Assembly (NCBI GenBank): GCA_007121995.1
Contig: SKJK01000225.1
Location: 1-8,809, forward strand
DNA: 8,809 nucleotides
Reading direction: 5' to 3'
Source of the DNA: Desulfobulbaceae bacterium
GTDB lineage: Bacteria; Desulfobacterota; Desulfobulbia; Desulfobulbales; Desulfobulbaceae
Under the pieces are notes generated by a model. It was not told the origin of the DNA and searched no databases. It saw only the letters and a list, made by a program, of their open reading frames with translations. The position numbers were made by a program, and so were the translations under genes. Position 1 is the stretch's first letter. Each line of letters begins with the position of its first letter. Positions 1-6,192 of the stretch are shown piece by piece.

Positions 1-2
1 CT

Positions 3-1184
3 GTTCCAGCGGTCAAGTATCTGGGAGCCCGCACCTATTTCACCGACCTGGAGCGCACAGGGTGGGTTTCCATGCCCCTGGCAGCCGGAGACTTTACTTT
101 CACCGTCATGTCCGGAGCCCATTTCGTCAGTCAACCGGAAGTACTCGAGGCACAGCTTGCCTCAGGAGAACACCTGCAGCGTGCCGCGGTTATCGCCACC
201 CGTATTCACCCTGAGAAGGACAACTGGTACAGTGTAGACCTCCATCATCACACCGATATCGGCGACGGCAGCACCTCGCCGGAAGACCTGGTCAAGTCTC
301 AGCTGGCCGCCCGCCTGGATCTCACCTTTGTCAGTGACCATGATTCCGTGGCCAACCACGAAGCTGTGCGGGCTTTTTCTGCCGCACGGGGTGTGGACAT
401 GATTCCCAGCCTGGAGGTGTCACCGGGATGGGGTCATTTCAACATTCTCCCCATGCCTTTTGCCGGCGAGATCATTGATCCTGCCCTGAATGTTGAGGAA
501 ATCATTGCCCAGGCTCACGAAAGAAAGGCTCTGGTGATCGTTAATCATCCCTATACGGATTACGGCTATTTCAGTAACCGGGAAATTGCTCCTGGCGGCT
601 ATGATGCCAATTTTGATCTCATCGAATTGCAGCCCACCATTGATCTGGCCAAATCGACCAATGCCGACACCCGCTCCCTGGCCACAGCCATGGAGTTGTG
701 GACCGGACATCTGGCCGGAAAAAACAAGGCCTATTACCTCACCGGTGGTTCCGACACCCATGACGTGGCCTCCCATACTCTGTATTCAGGGATCATGCGT
801 ACCTACGCCCGGATCGATGGTGATCTGACTCCGGCAGATTTTCTTCAAGCGGTGGCGCAAGGCAGATCCTACGCATCCATGGGGCCGCTGTTTTTCACCG
901 ACACCATCCATTTCGGCGACACAATCCAACTCAAGGCCGGAGAGCCTTTGCATCTCCACCTGGACGTCTTTGCTGTCAACGGCCTGGAACAGGTTGATGT
1001 GTACAGCAAAGAGGTGGAAATCGGCAGTCCGGTGGATTCTCGATCCCTTTCGGGCAGTACTGAACGGGAAACCCTGCAGTTCCAGTTTACTCCCGGGGAA
1101 AGCACCTGGTACAATTTCATTGCCCTGGATGCAGCCGGCAAGGTTGCAGTTTCCAACCCTGTCTGGGTACAAGTGACACCATAA
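3..1184 (+). CDS. PHP-domain metallohydrolase, CehA/McbA-like (5' end cut by window)
   Basis: The reading frame is open from the first bases of the window, so the N-terminus is missing. The ATG at 72 is internal: clean coding sequence (GARTYFTDLERTGWV) precedes it. The visible part begins with a beta-rich segment, then a PHP metal-dependent phosphoesterase domain with its usual metal-binding motifs: DLHHHTDIGDGS (about 237-272), VSDHDS, a VNHPY motif and GGSDTHD near 746-766. A C-terminal beta-sandwich-like tail follows. PHP proteins hydrolyse phosphoester or similar bonds with a cluster of two or three metals. The CehA/McbA branch includes the carbaryl hydrolase, but most members have no known substrate. 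The gene ends with TAA and is followed by a strong terminator, so it is not cotranscribed with glpK. The domain call is firm; the substrate is unknown. Confidence 0.85.
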   Translation, partial: VPAVKYLGARTYFTDLERTGWVSMPLAAGDFTFTVMSGAHFVSQPEVLEAQLASGEHLQRAAVIATRIHPEKDNWYSVDLHHHTDIGDGSTSPEDLVKSQLAARLDLTFVSDHDSVANHEAVRAFSAARGVDMIPSLEVSPGWGHFNILPMPFAGEIIDPALNVEEIIAQAHERKALVIVNHPYTDYGYFSNREIAPGGYDANFDLIELQPTIDLAKSTNADTRSLATAMELWTGHLAGKNKAYYLTGGSDTHDVASHTLYSGIMRTYARIDGDLTPADFLQAVAQGRSYASMGPLFFTDTIHFGDTIQLKAGEPLHLHLDVFAVNGLEQVDVYSKEVEIGSPVDSRSLSGSTERETLQFQFTPGESTWYNFIALDAAGKVAVSNPVWVQVTP

Positions 1185-1240
1185 TTCTTTGCAGTTGTCA
1201 GGCTGATAAATCCGTCTCTCGCTCTTGCCGGGAGACATGG

Positions 1241-1268
1241 AAAGGCACCCTCTTGAGGGTGCCTTTTT
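1241..1268 (+). terminator. Intrinsic terminator after the PHP-domain gene
   Basis: A perfect 12-bp inverted repeat (AAAGGCACCCTC at 1241-1252, GAGGGTGCCTTT at 1255-1266) is GC-rich at its core and ends in a run of five T (1264-1268). In RNA the loop would open to about four bases (TTGA). It lies 57 bases past the PHP gene stop and about 70 bases before glpK, and so separates the two transcription units. Confidence 0.88.
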
Positions 1269-1340
1269 GCGTTAAGTTGATTATACAGGCAGGTGTGGAG
1301 AGAGCCATCACTGCATGACTTTGTTTTGTTGGAGGACCAT

Positions 1341-2849
1341 ATGACCCCAGACCATATCCTTGCCATTGACCAGGGCACCACCAGCACCCGCGCCATGATT
1401 TTTTCCCTGTCGGGCGATTGCTCCATCGTAGCTCAACAGGAATTACCCCAGATATATCCAGATGACGGCTGGGTGGAGCATGATCCAGAAGAGATCTGGC
1501 GGGCGGTGGTCACGGTCTGCCGTCAGGCTCTGGCCCAGGCCGAGGCGAAGGGGGTTCGCGTTGCCGGCATCGGTATCACCAACCAGAGAGAGACCACAGT
1601 GGTGTGGAACCGGTCCACTTCTCAACCGATCTACAATGCCATTGTCTGGCAGGACCGACGGACCACCAGCCTGTGTGATGATGTCCGACGTGCCGAAGGG
1701 GAAGAAACCATAGCCGCTACTTCCGGCCTGCTTATTGATCCCTATTTTTCCGCGAGTAAACTGCGCTGGATCCTTGACCAGGTTCCTGGTGCGCGGGCCC
1801 AGGCAGAGGCCGGTGAACTGGCCTTCGGCACCATCGATTCTTTTCTCCTGTGGCGATTGACCGGTGGGCGGGTCCATGCCACCGATGTCACCAATGCCTC
1901 GCGCACCATGCTGTTCAATATCCATACCCAGCAGTGGGATCCCCAACTGCTGGAGATCTTCCAGGTGCCTCCTGCTCTTCTCCCCGAGGTCCGGGACTGT
2001 GCCGCTGATTTCGGCACCACCAGCCCCGATCTGTTTGGTGTTTCCCTGCCCATCTGTGGAATTGCCGGCGACCAGCAGGCAGCTGCCATCGGCCAGGGAT
2101 GTATCGAAGCCGGCATGATTAAAAGCACCTATGGAACCGGGTGCTTTGTCCTCCTTAATACCGGCCAGGCCCCCTGTCGCTCGAACCATCGTCTGCTGAC
2201 GACCATTGCCTATCGAGTCCAGGGGCAGACCAGATACGCGCTGGAAGGGTCTATTTTTGTGGCTGGCGCCGCCATTCAATGGATACGGGACGGCATACGG
2301 CTGATCGGTTCCTCGGCGGAAGTGGAAGGGTTGGCCCAGGGGTTGGACTCGAATCGGGGGGTCTTCATGGTGCCCGCGTTCACTGGTCTGGGTGCGCCTC
2401 ACTGGGACCCCCACGCCCGGGGTGCCATTTTCGGCCTGACCCGCGACACCGGGATTGCCGAAATAGCCCGGGCAGCGTTGGAATCGGTTGGCTACCAGAC
2501 CTATGACCTGATGGATGCGGTGCAAAAGGATTATACGACCGATTCGTGGACATTGAGGGTTGATGGAGGCATGGCAGCTAACAACTGGTTTCTCCAGTTC
2601 CTTGCTGATCTGCTTGCCATCCCGGTGGAACGTCCACGGGTGACTGAGACCACGGCCCTTGGTGCAGCCTGGCTGGCGGCTGTCCAGCTTGGTTTGCTGC
2701 CCTCCCTTTCGGCTGCCGGTGAATATTGGCAGCGCGAGGCCCGATTCACCCCGCAATGCGAGGATGCCCGACGACAGGAGATGCTGCGCGGCTGGCAACT
2801 CGCTGTTGCCCGGGTGCTGACCAGGGACCATAACCAAGCCCGGCATTGA
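1341..2849 (+). CDS. glpK: Glycerol kinase
   Basis: Cytoplasmic FGGY-family kinase that converts glycerol and ATP to sn-glycerol-3-phosphate. The chosen ATG (1341) has GGAGG five bases upstream and gives 502 residues, the normal length. An in-frame ATG at 1293 would add 16 residues that do not belong to the family. Visible motifs are the N-terminal DQGTTSTR (Asp10), [11 protein letters not shown] with Arg83 and Glu84, IDPYFS with Tyr135, GIAGDQQAA with the catalytic-base Asp244, GTGCF, and the C-terminal nucleotide-site stretch [11 protein letters not shown]. The numbering of Arg83, Glu84 and Tyr135 equals that of the E. coli enzyme. The GGKGGT loop that binds fructose-1,6-bisphosphate in E. 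coli is replaced by PDLFGV, so that allosteric control is probably absent. No glpF or glpD is adjacent. It ends with TGA at 2847-2849, which shows that TGA serves as a normal stop in this genome. Confidence 0.96.
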   Translation: MTPDHILAIDQGTTSTRAMIFSLSGDCSIVAQQELPQIYPDDGWVEHDPEEIWRAVVTVCRQALAQAEAKGVRVAGIGITNQRETTVVWNRSTSQPIYNAIVWQDRRTTSLCDDVRRAEGEETIAATSGLLIDPYFSASKLRWILDQVPGARAQAEAGELAFGTIDSFLLWRLTGGRVHATDVTNASRTMLFNIHTQQWDPQLLEIFQVPPALLPEVRDCAADFGTTSPDLFGVSLPICGIAGDQQAAAIGQGCIEAGMIKSTYGTGCFVLLNTGQAPCRSNHRLLTTIAYRVQGQTRYALEGSIFVAGAAIQWIRDGIRLIGSSAEVEGLAQGLDSNRGVFMVPAFTGLGAPHWDPHARGAIFGLTRDTGIAEIARAALESVGYQTYDLMDAVQKDYTTDSWTLRVDGGMAANNWFLQFLADLLAIPVERPRVTETTALGAAWLAAVQLGLLPSLSAAGEYWQREARFTPQCEDARRQEMLRGWQLAVARVLTRDHNQARH

Positions 2850-2925
2850 GCAACAGGTCGCTGGCAACCAGCTGAATTATGTCCCGGGAATTTTCGACAC
2901 CTCACCTGTCCTATACAGCTATTGA

Positions 2926-2954
2926 TTGACAACGCTTCTTGTTATCTGTAGAGT
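2926..2954 (+). promoter_or_regulatory. Sigma70-type promoter of the selenopeptide cassette
   Basis: A perfect -35 hexamer TTGACA (2926-2931) is followed by a 17-base spacer and the -10 hexamer TAGAGT (2949-2954, four of six consensus bases). Transcription would start near 2961, giving a leader of about 75 bases before the ATG at 3036. The leader contains an AT-rich inverted repeat (AAATAG at 2979-2984, CTATTT at 2992-2997, with a T-rich loop) of unknown importance. The position, between glpK and the precursor gene, fits a dedicated promoter. Confidence 0.7.
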
Positions 2955-3035
2955 TTTGACCTATAGGCGGGCATTGAAAAATAGATTTTTTCTATTTAAG
3001 CCTGTTTTCGTCATCATCCTGACAAGGAGGTTCTC

Positions 3036-3341
3036 ATGAAAAACAAGGATCTGAAAAAGCTGCTCGCCGGGCTGGGTATTGCCGGGCTGGTCAGCGTCGG
3101 CGGCGTCCATATCCCGGGGGCGCAGGCATCCGGGAGCGGTTGAGGTGCCAAACCTGGCGCCGGGAGCGCCAGCGAAGTGGAACAGCCCGCAGCGGGCAGT
3201 GGCTGAGGCGGCATGAAAGACAGTGCCGTGAGCACTGACAAAGAAAAAGATAAAGATCCGGCCACCGAAGAGCACAATGATGAACCGAAAGAGGACCAGG
3301 TACCTCCTAAAAAACCAGCAAAAAGCGGCTGAGGCGGTTGA
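3036..3341 (+). CDS. Putative selenocysteine-containing RiPP precursor (three in-frame TGA codons)
   Basis: Conventional gene calling would stop this gene at residue 35. The ATG at 3036 has a near-ideal AAGGAGG (3024-3030) five bases upstream. Reading TGA at 3141, 3204 and 3330 as selenocysteine (U) gives 101 residues with U36, U57 and U99, ending at TGA 3339-3341. All three TGAs lie in the same protein context: GSGUGA, GSGUGG and KSGUGG. The neighbouring Ser and Gly codons differ synonymously (AGC/AGT, GGT/GGC), so the protein motif is what is kept. Residues 1-32 look like a leader: basic start (MKNKDLKK), hydrophobic LLAGLGIAGLVSVGG, then an Ala-Gln-Ala that resembles a cleavage site. Between U57 and U99 lies a very charged Lys/Glu/Asp linker ending in Pro/Lys. 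A SECIS-like hairpin follows each recoded TGA. The radical SAM maturase gene is next downstream. The gene matches what I recall as 'selenobiotic' peptide precursors. The final structure and activity are unknown. Confidence 0.87.
3154..3172 (+). promoter_or_regulatory. SECIS-like hairpin for the first TGA (U36)
   Basis: A perfect 7-bp stem (CTGGCGC at 3154-3160, GCGCCAG at 3166-3172) closes a 5-base loop CGGGA. It begins 11 bases after the TGA at 3141-3143, with the loop 18 bases after it. That is the distance and size expected of a bacterial selenocysteine insertion element read by SelB inside the coding region. It also encodes part of the peptide, so its sequence serves both protein and RNA. 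Confidence 0.7.
3221..3237 (+). promoter_or_regulatory. SECIS-like hairpin for the second TGA (U57)
   Basis: A perfect 6-bp stem (CAGTGC at 3221-3226, GCACTG at 3232-3237) closes a 5-base loop CGTGA, nearly the same loop as in the first hairpin (CGGGA) and with the same GC closing bases. The loop starts 21 bases after the TGA at 3204-3206. The shared loop in unrelated coding sequence argues for a common RNA-binding role, most likely SelB recognition. Confidence 0.7.
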
Positions 3342-3348
3342 TTGACAC

Positions 3349-3365
3349 TCGTGCAGTTGGCACGA
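3349..3365 (+). promoter_or_regulatory. SECIS-like hairpin for the third TGA (U99), beyond the stop codon
   Basis: A perfect 6-bp stem (TCGTGC at 3349-3354, GCACGA at 3360-3365) closes a 5-base loop AGTTG. The loop starts 23 bases after the TGA at 3330-3332 but only 14 bases after the terminal TGA at 3339-3341. It lies wholly in untranslated RNA, so it is conserved for no protein reason. Loop position two is G, as in the other two hairpins. Confidence 0.62.
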
Positions 3366-3372
3366 AATACCT

Positions 3373-3411
3373 GACAAGGGATACCGGTGCTGTGGCACCG
3401 ATATCCCTGTC
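3373..3411 (+). other. Long hairpin between precursor and maturase genes
   Basis: An inverted repeat with arms 3373-3390 and 3395-3411 forms about 16 base pairs: GAC, a bulged A, AGGGATA, one C/A mismatch, CGGTGC, a TGTG loop, and the complementary arm. There is no T-run after it (GTCTTCGG follows), so it is not a standard terminator. It could stabilise the 3' end of the short precursor message, act as a processing site, or attenuate transcription so that more precursor than enzyme is made. The maturase ATG is only 19 bases further on. Confidence 0.6.
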
Positions 3412-3429
3412 TTCGGACAAGTTACTCCC

Positions 3430-4986
3430 ATGGTGCATGCGAACCAGTCTCTGACCGTCATCTACCCGATCAGTTCCCGTCTGGCTGAGGCATTGCCCCC
3501 TGCCCTCTCACCGGCAGATTTTCCCGCTTACCTGACCACACACCCTCTGACCCACACCAAACACCCCTATCTACCTGAACTTGCCACCATCGAACTGGCT
3601 CGCTCCCAGCTGAACTCCGCCCCGACGACTCAGCCAGTACCGGACCACAGGCACACCATCAATCCAACAGTCCAGCTACTGGAGGTTGAATGGACGGGTT
3701 TGCCCGAATTTCTCGCAGATCAATCCGTCCAGCCACAGGAGAAAAAAGCACTGGTCCTGTTGTATCAGCCCGGCCCTGACGCCGCTGCCAAAGTCTGCAC
3801 CCCGCATGGGCATGATGTCCTGGCCTTAAAAATGGTCATGGAGCAGCTCGACAGGAAAGACGTTGCCCGTGCGGCCGGTGTCACCATCGGCAGAATCGAT
3901 GAAATCCTCGCCGCGGCGGTGCACAAGAAGTTGATCTATGCTCCGCCCTCATCCCTGGTGCGTGAACAGATCTTCCGGCAGGGTGGCTTTGAGTATTCCA
4001 GCCCGACACGAGTAGCCACCTTTGCCCTCCAGTGGCATCTGACTCAGGCCTGTGATCTGCACTGTCGGCACTGCTATGATCGAACCAGTCGGCAGGATAT
4101 GGAACTTTCCCAGGCTATCCATGTGCTCGACCAGTTGTATGCCTTCAGTCGAGCGCATCATGTCGATGCCCAGGTGAGTTTCAGCGGCGGTAATCCCATG
4201 CTCTACCCGTTCTTTTATGAACTCTACCAGGAAGCGGTGGATCGCGGTTTTCTGGTGGCTATCCTCGGCAACCCCATGGAGGAGCGGTACGTACAACGGG
4301 TAGTGGAGATCAAACGACCGGAATTTTACCAGGTCAGCCTGGAGGGACTGCGGGAGCACAACGATTACATACGGGGTAAGGGGCATTTCGACCGAACCCT
4401 GGCCTTCCTCGATCTGCTCCGCAACTATGATATTTACTCGATGGTCATGCTCACCCTGACCCGGGCCAATTGCGATGAGGTTCTGGCCCTGGCCGACGTG
4501 CTTTGCGGCAGAACCGACCTGTTCACCTTCAACCGCCTGGCAATGGTAGGGGAAGGAGCCGCACTTGCCTCTGTTGAGATCGACCGTTTCCCGAAATTTC
4601 TCGAAGCCTTTCTCGGCGCGGCTGAAAGCAATGCCTGCCTCAGCCTCAAAGATAATCTTTTCAATCTGCATCTTGCAGCACAAAACAGGCCGCTCACCGG
4701 TGGCTGTACCGGATTTGGCTGCGGGGCGGCGTTTAATTTTGTCTCTGTCCTTCCCGATGGCAAAGTCCATGCCTGCCGAAAATTCCCCTCACCCATCGGC
4801 AATATCTATACCCAATCCCTCAACGATATCTATGCCAGTGAACCAGCGCGAAAATATAGGGCCGGAACCAGTTCCTGCCAGGACTGCCAACTGCATCCCG
4901 TTTGTCGCGGTTGCGCCGCCGTTACCCATGGGTTCGGCCTTAACGTTTTGACGGATCGGGATCCGTATTGTTTCAAAGCACACTAA
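3430..4986 (+). CDS. Radical SAM/SPASM peptide maturase of the selenopeptide cassette
   Basis: 518 residues. The N-terminal third has no cysteine cluster and includes a helical, winged-helix-like stretch around residues 129-170, which may bind the precursor leader. The radical SAM core starts near residue 200: C208-DLH-C212-RH-C215 is the CX3CX2C motif that holds the 4Fe-4S cluster used to cleave S-adenosylmethionine, and FSGGNP is the following GG motif. The C-terminus is a SPASM-type region for auxiliary clusters, with C426, C431-X12-G-X4-C449, C483, C486, C492, C495 and C514. It differs slightly from the classic pattern in having CX2C at 492-495 instead of CX3C. Such enzymes modify ribosomal peptides by radical chemistry, often forming thioether or carbon links at Cys residues; here the likely targets are the Ser-Gly-U-Gly sites. 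The gene lies 88 bases after the precursor and the ATG has only a weak ribosome site (GGA 12 bases upstream), suggesting low translation relative to the precursor. I recall a family named 'selenobiotic family peptide radical SAM maturase' that fits. Confidence 0.88.
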   Translation: MVHANQSLTVIYPISSRLAEALPPALSPADFPAYLTTHPLTHTKHPYLPELATIELARSQLNSAPTTQPVPDHRHTINPTVQLLEVEWTGLPEFLADQSVQPQEKKALVLLYQPGPDAAAKVCTPHGHDVLALKMVMEQLDRKDVARAAGVTIGRIDEILAAAVHKKLIYAPPSSLVREQIFRQGGFEYSSPTRVATFALQWHLTQACDLHCRHCYDRTSRQDMELSQAIHVLDQLYAFSRAHHVDAQVSFSGGNPMLYPFFYELYQEAVDRGFLVAILGNPMEERYVQRVVEIKRPEFYQVSLEGLREHNDYIRGKGHFDRTLAFLDLLRNYDIYSMVMLTLTRANCDEVLALADVLCGRTDLFTFNRLAMVGEGAALASVEIDRFPKFLEAFLGAAESNACLSLKDNLFNLHLAAQNRPLTGGCTGFGCGAAFNFVSVLPDGKVHACRKFPSPIGNIYTQSLNDIYASEPARKYRAGTSSCQDCQLHPVCRGCAAVTHGFGLNVLTDRDPYCFKAH

Positions 4987-5155
4987 GCACAATACAACAT
5001 CCCGGTAACAGCTCACAACATTTCATATACGGATCAACAATTCTTGTTTTGGGAGGCGAGCCGTCGTTTCCCTGCACCCGTCAACAATACCAACCCAGAC
5101 ACGCCCTCGCCCTCGGGCCGGATTGATCCGGAAATATCTCACCCGATAGTATAGT

Positions 5156-5821
5156 TTAAAAACGCCTGGTTTGGTACCTTTGCCGTGAAAACTTCATCGA
5201 TTGGCTGAGTAATTTCTCGGGCGGCCCGATCCAGGCATAAGCAAGCAGAGTTGGCTCAAAATCACCTGTTGTCAACCGATGAGTTTTATGAGGAGGGTTG
5301 AATATCAACGACCCGGGGACAAAGACACCGGCATCCCCCTCGGAAACAACACCGCTGAGACAGACATAGGACTCACTTACCCCATCGTGGCTGTGAGCCG
5401 GATAAACACAGCGGGGTGCAAACAGAACCAGGCCAAGAGCCAGACATTCGCTGACAACTGGCCCGCGGGGACTCATTAATTCGGCATAAGCATATTTCGG
5501 CTTCAAACCCGGCGGCATGCGCTGGTACCCGTACTCCCATTCCAGTTGATCAACAATCTGCTGGATACTGCGGATCAGGCCGGCACCGACGCCAAGCATA
5601 CCTTGATCAAGAGCTCGCCCCAGCCAGTCACAGGCCGGCAATAGCTGTGCCTGCCGTTGCAGCAGTTCAGGATCTTTGTCCATCTCATCGCTCAGGCGAT
5701 TGCGCACCTCCCGTTTATGCGATCGAATCGGTTTGCTGCCTCCTGCGGAATGAAAACGGTAGATGGTCCAGAATTCTCTCAACACATAATACCAGGCAAC
5801 GTGTTCGCTCAGTTTTGTCAT
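5156..5821 (-). CDS. dddL: Cupin protein, DMSP lyase family (DddL-like)
   Basis: 221 residues, no signal peptide. The N-terminal half is helical and contains AGGSKPIRSHKREVRNRL. The C-terminal half is a cupin barrel: YPAHSHDGVSESY supplies His143, His145, Glu150 and Tyr152, and GSLIFNPPHKTHRL supplies His178 or His181. It closes with PTLLAYAWIG. This arrangement (YP-H-x-H, E-x-Y, a second-motif His, then LLAYxW) is what I know from DMSP lyases. These cleave dimethylsulfoniopropionate to dimethyl sulfide and acrylate with a divalent metal. The length suits DddL (about 230 residues) rather than the shorter DddW or DddK. One residue more than usual separates His145 from Glu150, so the substrate should be treated as open. 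The ATG at 5821 has AAAGG seven bases upstream (5829-5833). It converges with the maturase gene; no acrylate-using genes are nearby. Confidence 0.66.
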   Translation of the reverse strand: MTKLSEHVAWYYVLREFWTIYRFHSAGGSKPIRSHKREVRNRLSDEMDKDPELLQRQAQLLPACDWLGRALDQGMLGVGAGLIRSIQQIVDQLEWEYGYQRMPPGLKPKYAYAELMSPRGPVVSECLALGLVLFAPRCVYPAHSHDGVSESYVCLSGVVSEGDAGVFVPGSLIFNPPHKTHRLTTGDFEPTLLAYAWIGPPEKLLSQSMKFSRQRYQTRRF

Positions 5822-5928
5822 GACATAACCTTTGCCAATCTATATCTGGCTGCGGCACGAGCATCAAAGGTGATTTTGCAACGGCCTTGCCCGGCCACAC
5901 CATGTAGAATCAGTCCAGCCAGCCGCAT
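5818..5928 (-). CDS. Possible small ORF coupled to the DddL-like gene, or gene remnant
   Basis: A 36-residue open frame starts at ATG 5928 and ends at TGA 5818-5820, overlapping the start of the DddL-like gene as ATGA, the classic form of translational coupling. The peptide begins MRLAGLILHGVAGQGRC and has a basic, Ala/Arg-rich end. The frame is open upstream without an ATG to a TAA at 5998-6000 and reads plausibly there too (ATLAGIVTPDP), so this may be the tail of a once longer gene. There is no clear ribosome site before the ATG. I do not recognise it. Confidence 0.28.
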   Translation of the reverse strand: MRLAGLILHGVAGQGRCKITFDARAAARYRLAKVMS

Positions 5929-6192
5929 CGGATCAGGTGTGACGATACCAGCCAGGGTGGCACAACCCTGAATCCGTGACGGCAGGATAGGTATATTTTA
6001 TTGTAATTAGGTTATAAATGCAGCGACCTTTCTTGTAATATGCCGTCACCCTCCGCCCTTTGGGGCGTGCGGACGGATGCTCACGGATCCAGGAAAACAA
6101 AAACCGATCCCTGTGCTTGCCCGAAACACTGTTCCTGTGGTATGAAGTCATGCTGACGACTGTATACTGCACACCTTGGAACGGGGAAAAAC
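5822..6192. other. Divergent intergenic region between the DddL-like gene and the 113-aa ORF
   Basis: About 370 bases separate two divergently oriented genes, so promoters for both should lie here. On the minus strand a possible -10 TATAAC (reverse complement of 6011-6016) has a poor -35 (TTACAA, complement of 6033-6038) 16 bases away. On the plus strand TATACT (6163-6168) is a fair -10 at about 25 bases before the ATG, but I find no matching -35. The stretch around 5990-6020 is clearly AT-rich. Apart from the small ORF at its left edge I see no convincing gene or RNA here. Confidence 0.4.

Noticed and set aside
1293..1340. An upstream in-frame start for glpK.
   Set aside because: The added residues are not family-like and include the Shine-Dalgarno of the ATG at 1341.
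3036..3143. The small gene as a 35-residue protein ending at the first TGA, or as a decayed pseudogene.
   Set aside because: Three TGAs in the same Ser-Gly-x-Gly context, no frameshift, no TAA or TAG, and a hairpin after each TGA are not expected of decay.
3358..3375. A sigma54-like site (TGGCACG) before the maturase.
   Set aside because: The -12 half is absent: no GC with the correct 10-base spacing from GG. The TGGCACG is part of the third hairpin stem.
3339..3429. The fourth TGA (3339-3341) as another selenocysteine with the frame running on.
   Set aside because: The following codons (LTLVQLARNT, then another TGA) do not resemble the peptide, the Ser-Gly-U-Gly context is missing, and the frame crosses the hairpins.
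2961..3461. A 166-codon open frame on the minus strand opposite the selenopeptide gene.
   Set aside because: It exists because the plus-strand TGAs read as TCA (Ser) on the other strand. It has no ribosome site, has an odd Phe-run composition, and overlaps a better supported gene.
5114..5136. An inverted repeat CCGGAT/ATCCGG between the converging maturase and DddL-like genes as a terminator.
   Set aside because: The stem is only 6 bp and neither strand has a T-run after it.
5933..6172. A 79-codon minus-strand frame in the divergent intergenic region.
   Set aside because: Composition is erratic, there is no ribosome site, it crosses the AT-rich presumed promoter region, and no recognisable motif is present.
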